DNA from: Salminus brasiliensis | Taxonomy: Eukaryota; Chordata; Actinopteri; Characiformes; Bryconidae | Length of the DNA: 64,000 bases | Direction of reading: 5' to 3' | NCBI RefSeq assembly: GCF_030463535.1 | Contig: NC_132878.1 | Coordinates: 88,408,355-88,472,354, forward strand | Shown here: positions 49,276-63,000 of the stretch, one piece after another | How the letters are laid out: each line of letters begins with the position of its first letter | Numbering within the stretch: position 1 is the stretch's first letter | Position numbers and translations under genes: made by a program | Notes under the pieces: model-generated | Database searches by the model: none | Told to the model about the DNA's origin: nothing | What the model saw: the letters and a program-made list of their open reading frames with translations, nothing else

Positions 49276-52270
49276 TCAAAAGAAAATCCAGCATAACCAC
49301 AATAGATTGGAAGATCTAACAGTCTTGACACTTTACGATTTATGTACCCCCACATGTAATAAGGACAAATGCCCACTTTGGGAGAATATGGTGTTATTAA
49401 TGCTTGCAGTCAGGGGAAATGACCAAACCGGGTTTAAAAAAACAATTGTCTGCTCAAGTTAAAGGCAGTTGGACTCAGCAGCAATCCATCCAAATTACTA
49501 AAGAACTAATGGTCCATTGACACCAATGTGTAGCCAGGAACGTCCAGCTAACCGAGGCTCAAATAACATCTGTTTAAAAGATAACCCCTCATTTCTGAGC
49601 ACGCAGTCGAGCGAATGGTCTTAGGAGTTTTTTTTTTACTGTTTTCAGGCACATCTAGTAGACTGGGTTATCCAGGTTTGCTTGCTTTCCCTCTTACTTG
49701 AACTTAGCATGTCACTAAATTTTTAGTGCTTGTTTTTTCCCCCACCTGTTTTCAGAGCATCTTTTTTAGAGAATTTATCACTCAGTGAGTTCCCACATGT
49801 TTCAATACCTGGATTTCAGTTGTTTCTGCAGATTACAGCAATCTGTTAGTTTCTCTGGTCTTCTGTAAAAGGATTCTTGGCATTCCTGCTGAATCGGTTT
49901 GTACATTGCACAGCAGCTCTTTCTCGTTTTTGGGTTAGCGGCATTCACATAAAACGCTACCCGCTGACACTCAGAAGAGAGTGTCAAAACGCAGGGCACA
50001 ACAAAGTTAAAGTGAGTGGGTATCCCATAAGCTAATAGCTAACCTAACCACTAGATAGCTAGCTAACCACTAGATAGCAGAACTATTCTGTAAGACTCTT
50101 TACCATCTCTTACGCAAGCTGATCACACACTGCAGGGCAGGATATCAGCACTGTCCGGTAGGACTCTGCAGTATTTACAATATTCTTGTTACAGTGCTAA
50201 AACACAGCTATGATATGCTATGCAGTTGCTGTGAGTTGTTTTGGTGCTGTAAACCAGCCAATCAGAGCTCTTCATATTATTCACATGCCCACTATAAAAG
50301 GAAAATCAGCGTGTTTAATTCTGGAGCAAAAGAAGAGGCATTTTTGACCCCAACTAAGGTCACATAACTATTTTCCATCAAATAACTACAATTAAAATAC
50401 TCAGTTTACTATAAGCGAGAGGCTACATGTGTTTAGATGGTATATGTGGTATATCAGTTCTTATATGTGTGTTACATGATAATATAGAATACATTGAATA
50501 ATAAAGTGGTGCTTTTATTGCAGAAAGCTGAGCATGAGAGCGGTGTGAACAGGAATCTGTCCTGTTACTTGATGACCCTAAATACTTGTGTTCTGAGATA
50601 AGCCAGAAGAGGCTAATTGATTTACTGTGAGCAGTGAGAGGCTGCAGGGGCTGCAGGGGTGAACCAAGGTATCACGTATCTGCAGATATTAGGATCTATG
50701 TATCAGCGCAGACTGGTCAGAGTGCTGTATGGTAATGTGTAGGGATGCATGATTATCACAATCACATCAGAGCAAATGCTTAAAACATTCATTTGACAGA
50801 TATTATAAACTAATATGTGTGATATTTGATATTGTGATTTTTTTAATTGAACTACAGAACAGCAGAATTTTACTGTATTTGTAATGTGAGGTGTATTTAG
50901 TCCCAGTTTATATTAAGCTCAATTTTAATAGTGTTAGTGTATTGGCATTAGTTGATATGTACGATCCTGAGAGCTAGTCAGATTATATCATCCTTATTTT
51001 GTGAGTTGCTGCAGGGTTGTGCGAGGGCCCCTTGGTCACAAGATGCTGCAGTTTCTTATCCAATCAGTAGATGGACCTCACTCAGCTGCAGAATCCCATT
51101 AAAGCCAGTGTTGAAATCTGGTCTATGTGCTGATAGAAGCTGCATTCCAAAGCCTTGGCTGCAGCCGAGATAGCGCGGATCTTCAGTAGGACTGTCCTAT
51201 AAATACCCCTTCTTTGTAGCCCATTGGTCAGACAGATGGAACAGTCTAACCAGGCTGCGTGGTGATGTCACTGGAAAGGTCCTGCCTCATGCAGTTGTAT
51301 GTGCTTTTTCATTTTGTCACGGAAAATGATTATAATTATAAAAACTTAATAACTAAACTATATCTAAAATATATCTATTCTTAAACAAATTCTGCTCTGG
51401 AGGCTTTGTTTTTTCACCATTTCCATGGTGGATTTTCCCCCCACATTGTATGTGTGCAGAGAACTGTGATACATCAGCGTTTCTGGGCTGTATCTGAAAG
51501 GTCTTTCACTTTTAAGAAGCGTTCTGTGACGTAGCAGTTAAGAAATGCAGCCTACCACGACTGCAGCCTAAGCTTTGGAACACAGCTATTAAGTGTAAAA
51601 GTAACGTGCCTCACGGTGGAAGCAGAGTAAACACCACTAACAGGATAACACTCTCGAGAGTCCTTCACTCAGCCCAGTACCGTGGGGATCAGAACACAGC
51701 AGACCTAGCAAAGACAGCTAACAATGATCAGTTGTTTGTTAATAGTTATACTGTGCTACACAGCTACAGGTGAAGTGCTTTGATGAATCAAGGTGCTCAT
51801 GCAGTTCTACAAAAGTAAATTAGTTTGGTGAGAATAATGCCGGTCAGTCTTTTAAGCAGCATTATGTGAGAATTGGTATTTTTTGCTACTAGGCTCTCCC
51901 TACAGGTGTGAACATTCAGGTGAATACTTTGTCACAATCTATATTGTATAAGATATTGCATAGGGCTGTCAGATTTAAAGTGTGCTGTACGTGGTTATGT
52001 TAGAATCCGTGGTTGTAGCACTCATATTCTCATTCAGCTTCTAAATGGCTTTTAGCATCTTTTCGTAGGCCTCATAGTGGCCTTTCCTCCGGCTGAATGG
52101 GAATCTACTGGTTGAATAGTTTTTCTACTGGGCTGCCTGTTTCACACTGCACATAGTTAAATAGATCACTAGTGGATTCTGCACTTTCTGTGTGCTACCA
52201 TGCTTTTTATTGCAGTATAAGGTTGTACAAAGCTTTTGTTCTTGGTGGATGCACTATGTTTTTCCTCCTG
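49276..52270. other. adam22 intron 2, first part
   Basis: No exon or firm repeat recognised over about 3 kb. Short open frames are not supported by splice signals or family similarity. Confidence 0.4.
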
Positions 52271-52277
52271 AGTACAC

Positions 52278-52706
52278 CAATCACCCATTACATTAAAACC
52301 ACTAACCGGTGAAGTGAATAACTTTGATTATCTGGTTACAGTTGCTCCTGTCAAGGGCTGTGATATGTGATATGGTGGCAGCAAGTGAACAGTCAGTTCT
52401 TGAAGCAGGACAAATGGACAAGCATAAGAATCTGATACACTTTGACTGTGGTGTCTGGTGTTCCCGGTATGCAAAAGTGCTTCAAGGAAGAACGGTCAGT
52501 GATGTGGCGACAGAGTGATGGGCATATAAGCCTTATGGATGCGCATGGGGAGTGAAGGCTAGCCACAAAAGAGCTACTGTAGCACAAATTGCTGAAAACG
52601 TGAATGCTGGCTAGGTCTTGTGGAGTGCATACCTCACTAGATCAGAGCTGTTTTGGTGCGACACAATTTTAAAGAGGTGGTTATAATGTTATGGCTGATT
52701 GTTGTA
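52278..52706 (+). mobile_element. Internally deleted Tc1-like element
   Basis: Left end ACCAATCACCCATTACATTA, right end TAATGTTATGGCTGATTGTT. The 5' transposase scrap (GAACAGTCAGTTCTTGAAGC) is joined to a different interior subset (AGAGCTACTGTAGCACAAAT) than in the copy at 15362-15815, so the deletions are independent. Confidence 0.8.
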
Positions 52707-52849
52707 TGCATTTGGCCCATAATCCTGCAGCCTAAATGCAGAATGCCTAATAGGGACACACATTGACTACAGGCGACAGTAAAAATAAGAGTTTGGCAAA
52801 TATTCAATTTAACTGGTTGTGTAATACTGTTATGTGCTTTACATAATTT

Positions 52850-53330
52850 ACAGTCTAATCATAACACAGGCCCAGTCCTCGCCCTTTGTACCGCCCGGCT
52901 GGAAAGCTGGCGAGTAGCATTTGGATGCAGATCCCTTTTTTGGCGAGGCAGGCGAATTTAGGCCAGACGAACACAAAGGAGCCGAGCCAGTCAGTCACAG
53001 CTTTTATTAAAAATGTTAATGTAGCATTTAACCCACAAAACCCTCGACTGGAACGGCCGCAACATCTCTGAGTTCATTTCTGCGTTGACTCTGCTGTAGG
53101 CGACGGCAGGTAGAAAACCCCAAACCTTCCCCCCACCACTCTAGACCCCCTACACCCCTCCCCAGCCAGTCTGAGGCACGCTGGCCAATCATCAGTGCGT
53201 GACTGAACTGATAACAAAGGCAATGAAACGCAGCCACGAGAGGATTAGAGTTATTTTAATGAGCATGCTCTTTGCCGGGACGTCTGTGGCTGCAGACGTC
53301 GCAGTTCAAAGCCCCGGGCTGAATTTTTGC
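52850..53330. other. Complex unique intronic sequence
   Basis: GC-moderate, non-repetitive sequence with GTTATTTTAATGAGCATGCT and a TATTTATTTATT run. It is a possible conserved noncoding element, but only cross-species alignment could show that. Confidence 0.25.
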
Positions 53331-53739
53331 AGCTTTGATTATTTATTTATTTATTGCACTTGATTTGCGTGAGTGCGTGTGTGAGTGTGTATGTGTGTGT
53401 GAGTGCGTGTGTGCGTGCTGATGTCAGTATGGGAGTCCTGGTCAGCCTGCAGCAAACAAAGCTGATTCATCTTGTTAATGTGCTGTTTTGGTTGCAGTGC
53501 GGTTTCTGCTGGGGAGGATGTTATTGGTTATTTTCCAGCTCGACACTTCAGCTGTTTATTCACTGCCGCATGTTTGCTCGTATCCTGATTAATTAAACAC
53601 GGCTCCTGACAAAGAAAGATGCTCTCTGTGGTGGTTTTCATACTGTACTAGCGATAAGGCTAATGCTTAGCTTATGGTTGTTGCCTTTACTTGATATGGA
53701 GTAATCACGATCTAACAACGCTAAACATTCACAGATTTC

Positions 53740-53985
53740 TACACTGTATGGACACAAGTATTGGGACGGATGCCTGTTCATTCTTTCTTCTAAAATTAAG
53801 AGTATTAAAGACTTTTTTTGTACTGTTGTGGGGAGTAATTGTCTACTAGATTTTGGAGCATTGCTGTCAGGGTGTGATTGCATTAAGGTACAAGAACATT
53901 AGTTAATTAGATCATCACACCACCTCATCCCAACTCCCTAACTCCCTAAGCTCTTAACTAACCAAACTGCATTCCACGTGAGTGA
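53740..53985 (+). mobile_element. MITE family A copy
   Basis: Left terminus ACACTGTATGGACACAAGTA and interior ATTTTGGAGCATTGCTGTCA. The 3' end is truncated near CTAACTCCCTAAG. Confidence 0.65.
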
Positions 53986-54227
53986 GCTTGTGTGCTGAAC
54001 ACAGTGCATCCAACAAGAATCCCCATAAAAATCCTATGGCTCGTCAGTGTAGTTGTGTTAGTGGAGATTAGTTTGAGACTAACACTGCTAACAACACTAG
54101 AAGTCAATAGTCACCCAAAATGTTTTCCTTCATCCAGGGCTTCAATAAGGTTTGTACAGAAGTGTTGTGGTTTAGGATGCAATATTCAATATTCTGGCAA
54201 TATTTTAAGAATATTTAAGAGAAATGT

Positions 54228-54320
54228 CAAGTCAAATTTATTTGTATAGTGCTTTTTACAACTGTTGTCGTCACAAAGCAGCTTTACATAATTAATAATT
54301 AGTAAAAGACAAAAAAGAAG
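54228..54320. mobile_element. Interspersed element fragment
   Basis: GTCAAATTTATTTGTATAGT and AAAGCAGCTTTACATAATTA match the family at 22490. Confidence 0.5.
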
Positions 54321-57300
54321 TAACTTAAGACATTAAGGATCAAATGATGACAGTATCTATATTAAGCTTATTGTACTAAGGAGGTTGGAGTGGAGTAAAA
54401 TGTAAACCCTGTTAATACACTGTTTACTCCCCAGTCCTTAAACGGAAGCTGTGCTGTGAACACCACTCATTCTGAATGCACTGTTTCTCTGATGTCACGA
54501 GAACCAACCAGTTTATTTACTACATCCATCTATTCAGCTTCCGCACTTCAGCCCCGCCAATCCATACTGAAGTTCTCTGGGGTGTTTCAGCTCTGAGTGT
54601 CTGAAATGGATGTCTGTACAAAGAGTTTTTATTTTCTATAGTTCGCAGTAAATCATACTGTGTCCTAAACCACATCGGCAAGAATACGCAACTGTAAGCT
54701 CAAACCGAGCTGGATGAGGTTTAAGCGGATTGAGATAAGAGTGTGGGAACGTATTTACAGAAAAAAGATTTGGGGGACTACTGACATTGAGTGTTAGCAG
54801 GGTTGTGGCAGAAAGGAGGATTCTGTGATGTGGGACACAATATAAGGTCAGCATGCAAGAGGATGAGGCTGGAAGGAGCCATAAGACCAATGTTATAGTA
54901 CTGGACTTCACAACTAATGTTTGTCTAGAGGCTATCAAAAGGCATATGATAGTAGGCTTATTCACTGTGCCAGTATTACATTCATGCTCATTGCATGTTG
55001 TGGCACGTTTAGTCACAAAAATGTGCAGTGCAGTTTCTACTTTATTGACCCAGTGGAAACATCTGAAGAAAAGAAGATTGGAAGTGGTTGGTTTCTAGAA
55101 ACACGCATGCAGGTCCCTACTCCTGTGATCAATTCTAAAAAGAGTATATTATGTATTTCTGTTTCAGCCCCTTAAATTCCAGTCTTATTAATCAGTTCTT
55201 AATATTGAGACTTATTATTGATTAACTACTAAACTAAAGCCTATTTTAACTATTAGTTATTTTTTATGTGATTGCAGATGAGACTGTCCATATGTTTTAT
55301 AGTCTGATTGCAGAGTGAATGGCTTTCTGCAATTGCCTGAATCCAGAGCTTCATCAGTAATATTAGCCTTCTTCTAAAGTACCTCATGCTGATGAATAAC
55401 AATGCCTGTTAATAAACAAAGCCACGGGGGACTGAGGGTAGTCAGTGCCCACAGAATGAAAATTTGTGGAAAGCGTTAGGTTTTCTAATTAATTACTGGA
55501 CGTTTTTATGCTTCTCGCTTGCTTGCTAGTTTGCAGTAGGCTGATGGGGCGTTTGTGGTGGTTTCCCCTGCCAGGCTGGTCTACCTTGCATCACTTACAC
55601 TTGGTCACTTAATGCATCTTGAGTGTCAGGATGATATCTAGATAAGGCCAAGCCACATAAAAATGCAGGTGTGAACGCACCCATGCTGTATTTAAAACAG
55701 ATACAAATTCGATCTATAAAACCACTTCAGGAGGTGGGCTGAGACGCGCTGGAGCCACTTTAGCAATGTAAACATATCCGTATCCAAATCTCTCCAAGAT
55801 ACATTGGACAACCAAAACGCCTCCCAGTTCAACCAGTAATAATTGCTGCATAACAAGCAAATTTGCATATTTCATTGACTACTGAGTGTAAATACATGTG
55901 GCTAAAAGTCACATGAAATGACCAGGTGTAAACAGGATCATAGTTGTGTGCATGACAGCCCATAGCACAATATTCACCAAAATAGATGAGAAGGAATTTT
56001 GTTTTGAGAGCCAGCTAGCATTCCAGCTTGAGCAATATTAGCCTCCGCCCTGCGTCTTCCATAACTGTGGGAGTAATGCAGGGTCGGTTCGCACAGACAA
56101 AATGAAATGGGTTGTTTTTGAAATGCCTTTACTTCAACATCATTTAATCCGTTATTACAGTTCTTGCATCAAGACACTCCCAGATTTCCCCTCCCTGACA
56201 CCATCTTTAAGGGCTTCATGATGCTCACACTTTGTTGTTGCCTTTCAATAAAGATGCCAAATGATTTCAGTAAATCCTTGTCTTCTCCACCCATCGCTCA
56301 GTGTGATGCTAGCCTGTTGGCCGTTTGTTAATCTGGCACAATGACAGCAGAAAACATGGACAGTGCAACGTCTCTCAAAAGCCACCACAGGTCTAGCGTC
56401 TCTGCTACTTGGTTGCAGTATGATATGTGGCTCCGCCCTTCCCTGTAGGTTTCAAATGTGACAAAACAGCCCATTTTCAATCTCATTTTTCTCCTCTAAA
56501 CTGCCCAGTATTTAGCCCAATAGTTTGTTTCCCCTGTTCGTTTTTAAACCCTTACTCTGTAATATCATAAGAAGGCCTTCTGATTGACAGCCTTGGCCGG
56601 ATAAGACTGGGACAAACTGGGAATCCAGGGGGAAAATGCTCTGCTTCTGCGCTGTTAGAGCTCAATGAAGGCGGTCTGAGACGCACTTATTCTGGGAAAA
56701 GGGGGCAGGTCCATCAAATGAGTAGGTGTCTCTGGCTCTACCACTGGTCTCTACAGCACAGACTCTGGTTGCAAATTTGATGACATGGCAGGTAATTTTG
56801 GCTTCATTTCCATAGAAAGAAAGGAAATAGAACCCCAACATCCATGCTTTCTACGGTCAAAGATCTGACAAAACAGGAATGGACAGTTAGTGTTCCCCTC
56901 CAAGCATGTTGAGAGCAAGCATGTGCTAAGCTTCCCCCTCCCAGCTTGGTAGCTTTGTGTGCTGGTTGTTTGTGTTATGTATGTGTGATGAAAATGTTGG
57001 GGAGAATGGATTGCAAGTCAGTAAGAATTAGAAACAGAATTGGGGGCTTGATGTGGGGGAACCCTTAACACCATCCTTAGCACTCTAGGCTGTATGTTGC
57101 TATGAAAGAATCTGTGATTGTAGCCTTGTGTTCAAATGCATCTTTTTAATGGGTTTTTGAACATTAAGGTCAGCACATTTGGCAAGTTGTGCTGGACAGC
57201 ACTCGTGGGAGACCTATAGAGTGTGATCCCCCTTAAGGACCCCAACGTAACAAGTACCCACAAGCTGTATGAAAGAGAGTAAGAGGCAACAATCACAGTG

Positions 57301-57367
57301 AAGTAGATCCACTGACTGTGATTTTCATGTTAATGAAAATAATGTACTTTCTGAAAATGATACAAAA
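54321..57367. other. adam22 intron 2, nothing recognised
   Basis: About 3 kb without a supported gene, RNA or clear mobile element. Confidence 0.4.
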
Positions 57368-57411
57368 CAGTTTACACTGCTAATGTTTACTAGCCTACAC
57401 TGCTAATGTTT
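57368..57411 (+). repeat. Isolated pair of satellite monomers
   Basis: CAGTTTACACTGCTAATG, TTTACTAGCCTACACTG and CTAATGTTT make nearly two 23-bp monomers 1.06 kb before the main array, in the same orientation. Confidence 0.85.
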
Positions 57412-58154
57412 GTTTGTCCACCCAAGATAAAACAAATGCACTGCTTTTTACATGGAAAAATCCATCTTTAGAACACAAATGTAATTAATTGTGATTAATC
57501 ACAGTTCTGTTTTTCATTGTTTTATAGTCTTAATAACATTTAATCTGGATATATTACGGTGTGTATTAATATTTGCAATATGTTAAAACCTCTGGTAATG
57601 CTGAACTGCTGATCGCAGAACAATTAAAACATACTGTCTGTCTCAATCTTGGCCCTGTCCAAACAAGCCGTATCAGTGTCTCAGAAAGCCCTGATGAGGC
57701 CTAATGGCCCTGTGATTCAGCAGTTAGAGCAGCCTGCACCAGTAGTATTTGCTGAGACACTTAACATGCTTTTGCAGTGCATTCAGGCCCCATCTCGAAA
57801 ATGCCCTTAAATCATCTGCCGCGCTCTGCTATCGTCTAACCAGGTCTGTTTTTAGCCCTGTGCGCAGCTCAGCTGACGTCTCCTCAAAACAAGATCTGTC
57901 GGAAAAGCGAATGCGGAGGTTTATTTATAGTATTTGATCGATGCGAAAGGGTGGAGGAGGGGGAGAAACCGTTAGCTTACTATTTTTGGTGTTTCTTTAA
58001 TTGAGACAGATCATCAAAACTGGACTGCAGCAGGTTTACTGAGGACAGAAGCGAGTGCATGCTTAGAGAGACGACTGTGGCGATGAGCCTCGGGAACGAG
58101 TGCTGGGAAATCTTCTGTCCTCTTACACACTTACTCCCCCCCTCTGTGTACACT

Positions 58155-58240
58155 TTCGATCCCTCTAATGAGATTTTTGTGTGTGTACGTGTGTGTACGG
58201 TTGTTTACGTGTGTGTACGTGTGTGTGTGTGTGTGAGTGT
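58155..58240. repeat. GTGT(AC)-rich microsatellite
   Basis: Imperfect GTGTGTAC repeats about 230 bp before the main satellite. Confidence 0.85.
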
Positions 58241-58470
58241 CAGGATAATGCAGTCTGGTGCTTTTGCAGTTGATCTTTTTGTAGAACAGGTCTGAACTGT
58301 ATTTTTACAAAGATCTAAGCCTCGTTCTCGTCTGGTGGGCAAAGGGCTTATTATTGTTAATTGATGTTGTCTTTAATTGCCTACAATGTACTACTGTTAT
58401 CTCACACTGCATTGCGAATGTTTGGATCGGTCCAAATAAAACAGTGTCATTGAGCATAGCACCAATTTCA

Positions 58471-61400
58471 GCCTACACTGCTAATGTTTACTAGTCTACA
58501 CTGCTAATGTTTACTAGTCTACACTGCTAATGTTTACTAGTCTACACTGCTAATGTTTACTAGTCTACACTTCTAATGTTTACTAGTCTACACTGCTAAT
58601 GTTTACTAGTCTACACTTCTAATGTTTACTAGTCTACACTGCTAATGTTTACTAGTCTACACTGCTAATGTTTACTAGCCTACACTGCTAATGTTTACTA
58701 GTCTACACTGCTAAAGTTTACTAGACTAAACTGCTAATGTTTACTAGTCTACACTGCTAAAGTTTACTAGACTAAACTGCTAATTGTTACTAGACTGAAC
58801 TGCTAAAGTTTACTAGACTAAACTGTTAATGTTTACTAGTCTACACTGCTAAAGTTTACTAGACTAAACTGTTAATGTTTACTAGTCTACACTGCTAAAG
58901 TTTACTAGACTAAACTGTTCATGTTTACTAGTCTACACTGCTGTTTACTAGTCTACACTTCTAATGTTTACTAGTCTACACTGCTAATGTTTACTAGTCT
59001 ACACTGCTAATGTTTACTAGTCTACACTTCTAATGTTTACTAGTCTACACTGCTAATGTTTACTAGTCTACACTGCTAAAGTTTACTAGACTAAACTGCT
59101 AATGTTTACTAGTCTACACTGCTAAAGTTTACTAGACTAAACTGCTAATTGTTACTAGACTGAACTGCTAAAGTTTACTAGACTAAACTGTTAATGTTTA
59201 CTAGTCTACACTGCTAAAGTTTACTAGACTAAACTGTTAATATTTACTAGTCTACACTGCTAAAGTTTACTAGACTAAACTGTTAATGTTTACTAGTCTA
59301 CACTGCTAATGTTTACTAGTCTACACTTCTAATGTTTACTAGTCTACACTGCTAATGTTTACTAGTCTACACTGCTAATGTTTACTAGCCTACACTGCTA
59401 ATGTTTACTAGTCTACACTGCTAAAGTTTACTAGACTAAACTGCTAATGTTTACTAGTCTACACTTCTAATGTTTACTAGTCTACACTGCTAATGTTTAC
59501 TAGTCTACACTTCTAATGTTTACTAGTCTACACTGCTAATGTTTACTAGTCTACACTGCTAATGTTTACTAGCCTACACTGCTAATGTTTACTAGTCTAC
59601 ACTGCTAAAGTTTACTAGACTGAACTGCTAATGTTTACTAGCCTACACTGCTAATGTTTACTAGTCTACACTTCTAATGTTTACTAGACTACACTGCTAA
59701 TGTTTACTAGTCTACACTGCTAAAGTTTACTAGACTAAACTGCTAATTGTTACTAGACTGAACTGCTAATGTTTACTAGCCTACACTGCTAATGTTTACT
59801 AGCCTACACTGCTAATGTTTACTAGTCTTAACTGCTAATGTTTACTAGTCTACACTGCTAAAGTTTACTAGACTAAACTGCTAATGTTTACTAGTCTACA
59901 CTGCTAATGTTTACTAGCCTACACTGCTAATGTTTACTAGTCTACACTGCTAAAGTTTACTAGACTAAACTGCTAATGTTTACTAGTCTACACTGCTAAA
60001 GTTTACTAGACTAAACTGCTAATTGTTACTAGACTGAACTGCTAATGTTTACTAGCCTACACTGCTAATGTTTACTAGTCTACACTTCTAATGTTTACTA
60101 GACTACACTGCTAATGTTTACTAGTCTACACTGCTAAAGTTTACTAGACTAAACTGCTAATTGTTACTAGACTGAACTGCTAATGTTTACTAGCCTGCAC
60201 TGCTAATGTTTACTAGACTACACTTCTAATGTTTACTAGACTACACTTCTAATGTTTACTAGCCTACACTTCTAATGTTTACTAGACTACACTTCTAATG
60301 TTTACTAGACTACACTGCTAATGTTCACTAACCTACACTGCTAATGTTTACTAGCCTACACTTCTAATGTTTACTAGACTAAACTGCTAATGTTTACTAG
60401 ACTACACTGCTAATGTTCACTAACCTACACTGCTAATGTTTACTAGCCTACACTTCTAATGTTTACTAGACTAAACTGCTAATGTTTACTAGACTAAACT
60501 GCTAATGTTCACTAACCTACACTTCTAATGTTAACTAGACTACACTTCTAATGTTTACTAGACTACACTTCTAATGTTTACTAGACTACACTGCTAATGT
60601 TCACTAACCTACACTGCTAATGTTTACTAGCCTACACTTCTAATGTTTACTAGCCTACACTTCTAATATTTACTAGACTAAACTGCTAATGTTTACTAGA
60701 CTAAACTGCTAATGTTCACTAACCTACACTGCTAATGTTCACTAACCTACACTTCTAATGTTTACTAGTCTACACTGCTAATGTTTACTAGTCTTAACTG
60801 CTAATGTTTACTAGTCTACACTGCTAATGTTTACTAGTCTACACTGCTAATGTTTACTAGACTACACTTCTAATGTTTACTAGACTACACTTCTAATGTT
60901 TACTAGCCTACACTTCTAATGTTTACTAGACTACACTGCTAATGTTCACTAACCTACACTGCTAATGTTCACTAACCTACACTGCTAATGTTTACTAGCC
61001 TACACTTCTAATGTTTACTAGACTAAACTGCTAATGTTCACTAACCTACACTGCTAATGTTCACTAACCTACACTGCTAATGTTCACTAACCTACACTGC
61101 TAATATTTACTAGACTAAACTGCTAATGTTCACTAACCTACACTGCTAATGTTCACTAACCTGCACTGCTATTATTTACTAGACTAAACTGCTAATATTT
61201 ACTAGACTAAACTGCTAATGTTTACTAGTCTACACTGCTAATGTTTACTAGACTAAACTGCTAATGTTTACTAGTCTACACTGCTAAAGTTTACTAGACT
61301 AAACTGCTAATGTTTACTAGACTAAACTGCTAATGTTTACTAGACTAAACTGCTAATGTTCACTAACCTACACTGCTAATGTTCACTAACCTACACTGCT

Positions 61401-62483
61401 AATATTTACTAGACTAAACTGCTAATATTTACTAGACTAAACTGCTAATGTTTACTAGTCTACACTGCTAATGTTCACTAACCTACACTGCTATTATTTA
61501 CTAGACTAAACTGCTAATATTTACTAGACTACACTGCTAATGTTTACTAGTCTACACTGCTAATGTTTACTAGTCTACACTGCTAATGTTTACTAGACTA
61601 AACTGCTAATGTTTACTAGTCTACACTGCTAATGTTTACTAGCCTGCACTGCTAATGTTTACTAGTCTACACTGCTCATGTTTACTAGCCTGCACTGCTA
61701 AGGTTTACTAGTCTAAACTGCTAATGTTTACTAGTCTACACTGCTAATGTTTACTAGTCTACACTGCTAATGTTTACTAGTCTACACTGCTAATATTTAC
61801 TAGTCTACACTGCTAATGTTCACTAACCTACACTGCTAAAGTTCACTAACCTACACTGCTAATATTTACTAGTCTACACTGCTAATGTTTACTAGTCTAC
61901 ACTGCTAATGTTTACTAGTCTACACTGCTAAAGTTTACTAGACTAATCTGTTAATATTTACTAGTCTACACTGCTAAAGTTTACTAGACTAAACTGTTAA
62001 TGTTTACTAGTCTACACTGCTAAAGTTTACTAGACTAAACTGCTAATGTTTACTAGTCTACACTGCTAATATTTACTAGTCTACACTGCTAATGTTTACT
62101 AGTCTACACTGCTAAAGTTTACTAGACTAAACTGTTAATATTTACTAGTCTACACTGCTAAAGTTTACTAGACTAAACTGTTAATGTTTACTAGTCTACA
62201 CTGCTAATATTTACTAGTCTACACTGCTAAAGTTTACTAGACTAAACTGTTAATATTTACTAGTCTACACTGCTAAAGTTTACTAGACTAAACTGTTAAT
62301 ATTTACTAGTCTACACTGCTAAAGTTTACTAGACTAAACTGTTAATGTTTACTAGTCTACACTGCTAAAGTTTACTAGACTAAACTGTTAATATTTACTA
62401 GTCTACACTGCTAAAGTTTACTAGACTAAACTGTTAATGTTTACTAGTCTACACTGCTAAAGTTTACTAGCCTGCTCTGCTCA
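58471..62483 (+). repeat. 23-bp satellite array with forkhead-site core
   Basis: About 174 head-to-tail 23-bp monomers fill 4 kb of adam22 intron 2. The main monomer is ACTGCTAATGTTTACT plus AGTCTAC and contains TGTTTAC and the palindrome ACTAGT. A second monomer, CTAAAGTTTACTAGAC plus TAAACTG, contains the inverted repeat AGTTTA-6-TAAACT. From about 61930 the two alternate as a 46-bp unit. A third variant has TTCACTAACC and clusters at 60310-61500. Length 23 is not divisible by three and stops are frequent, so the array is noncoding. Confidence 0.97.
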
Positions 62484-62749
62484 TTGCTGTAGTGTGATGT
62501 GATGTGCTTGTGCAGGGAATCGAATCCCAGTCGGCCACAGGGAACACGGTATTGTTACCCACTATGCTTCACCAATTAACAGTTCATTTCAGTTAAGGTT
62601 AATACAACTATTTTTCCAATTTTGGCCCAACCGATGCCTCAGTTGGTTAATAATATCAGCTGGACGTTAATGACCTGTGGGTTTATTGGCATCAGCTAAA
62701 TACACTAGAATGGCTTCACAATTAGTCACATTTTCGGCCACAGCATTAC

Positions 62750-63000
62750 ATAGATCACATCAGTGAGTCTTGGGCACCCATGACCCTGACGCCAGTTCAT
62801 CAGTCGTCCTTCCTATGAGCACTTTGGAGATGTTCTGACCTAGTCCTCTAGCCATCAGAATTTGACCATTGTCAAAATGCCTCCGATTTTCATGCGTGTC
62901 CATTTTCCCAGCTTTGAACACATCACCTTTAAGAACGGACTGTTCAGTTGCTGCCTTATATGTAGATCTCATCTTTTGACAGAGGTTTATTTACGTTAAG
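62750..63000 (-). mobile_element. Tc1-like transposase N-terminal fragment
   Basis: A - strand frame includes ATEQSVLKGDVFKAGKMDTH and GLGQNISKVLIG, matching the N-terminus of the transposase whose deletion derivatives lie elsewhere in the window. It is truncated at both ends. Confidence 0.75.

Noticed and set aside
58471-62483. CRISPR array
   Set aside because: There are no unique spacers between repeats, the monomers abut directly, and the host is a vertebrate.
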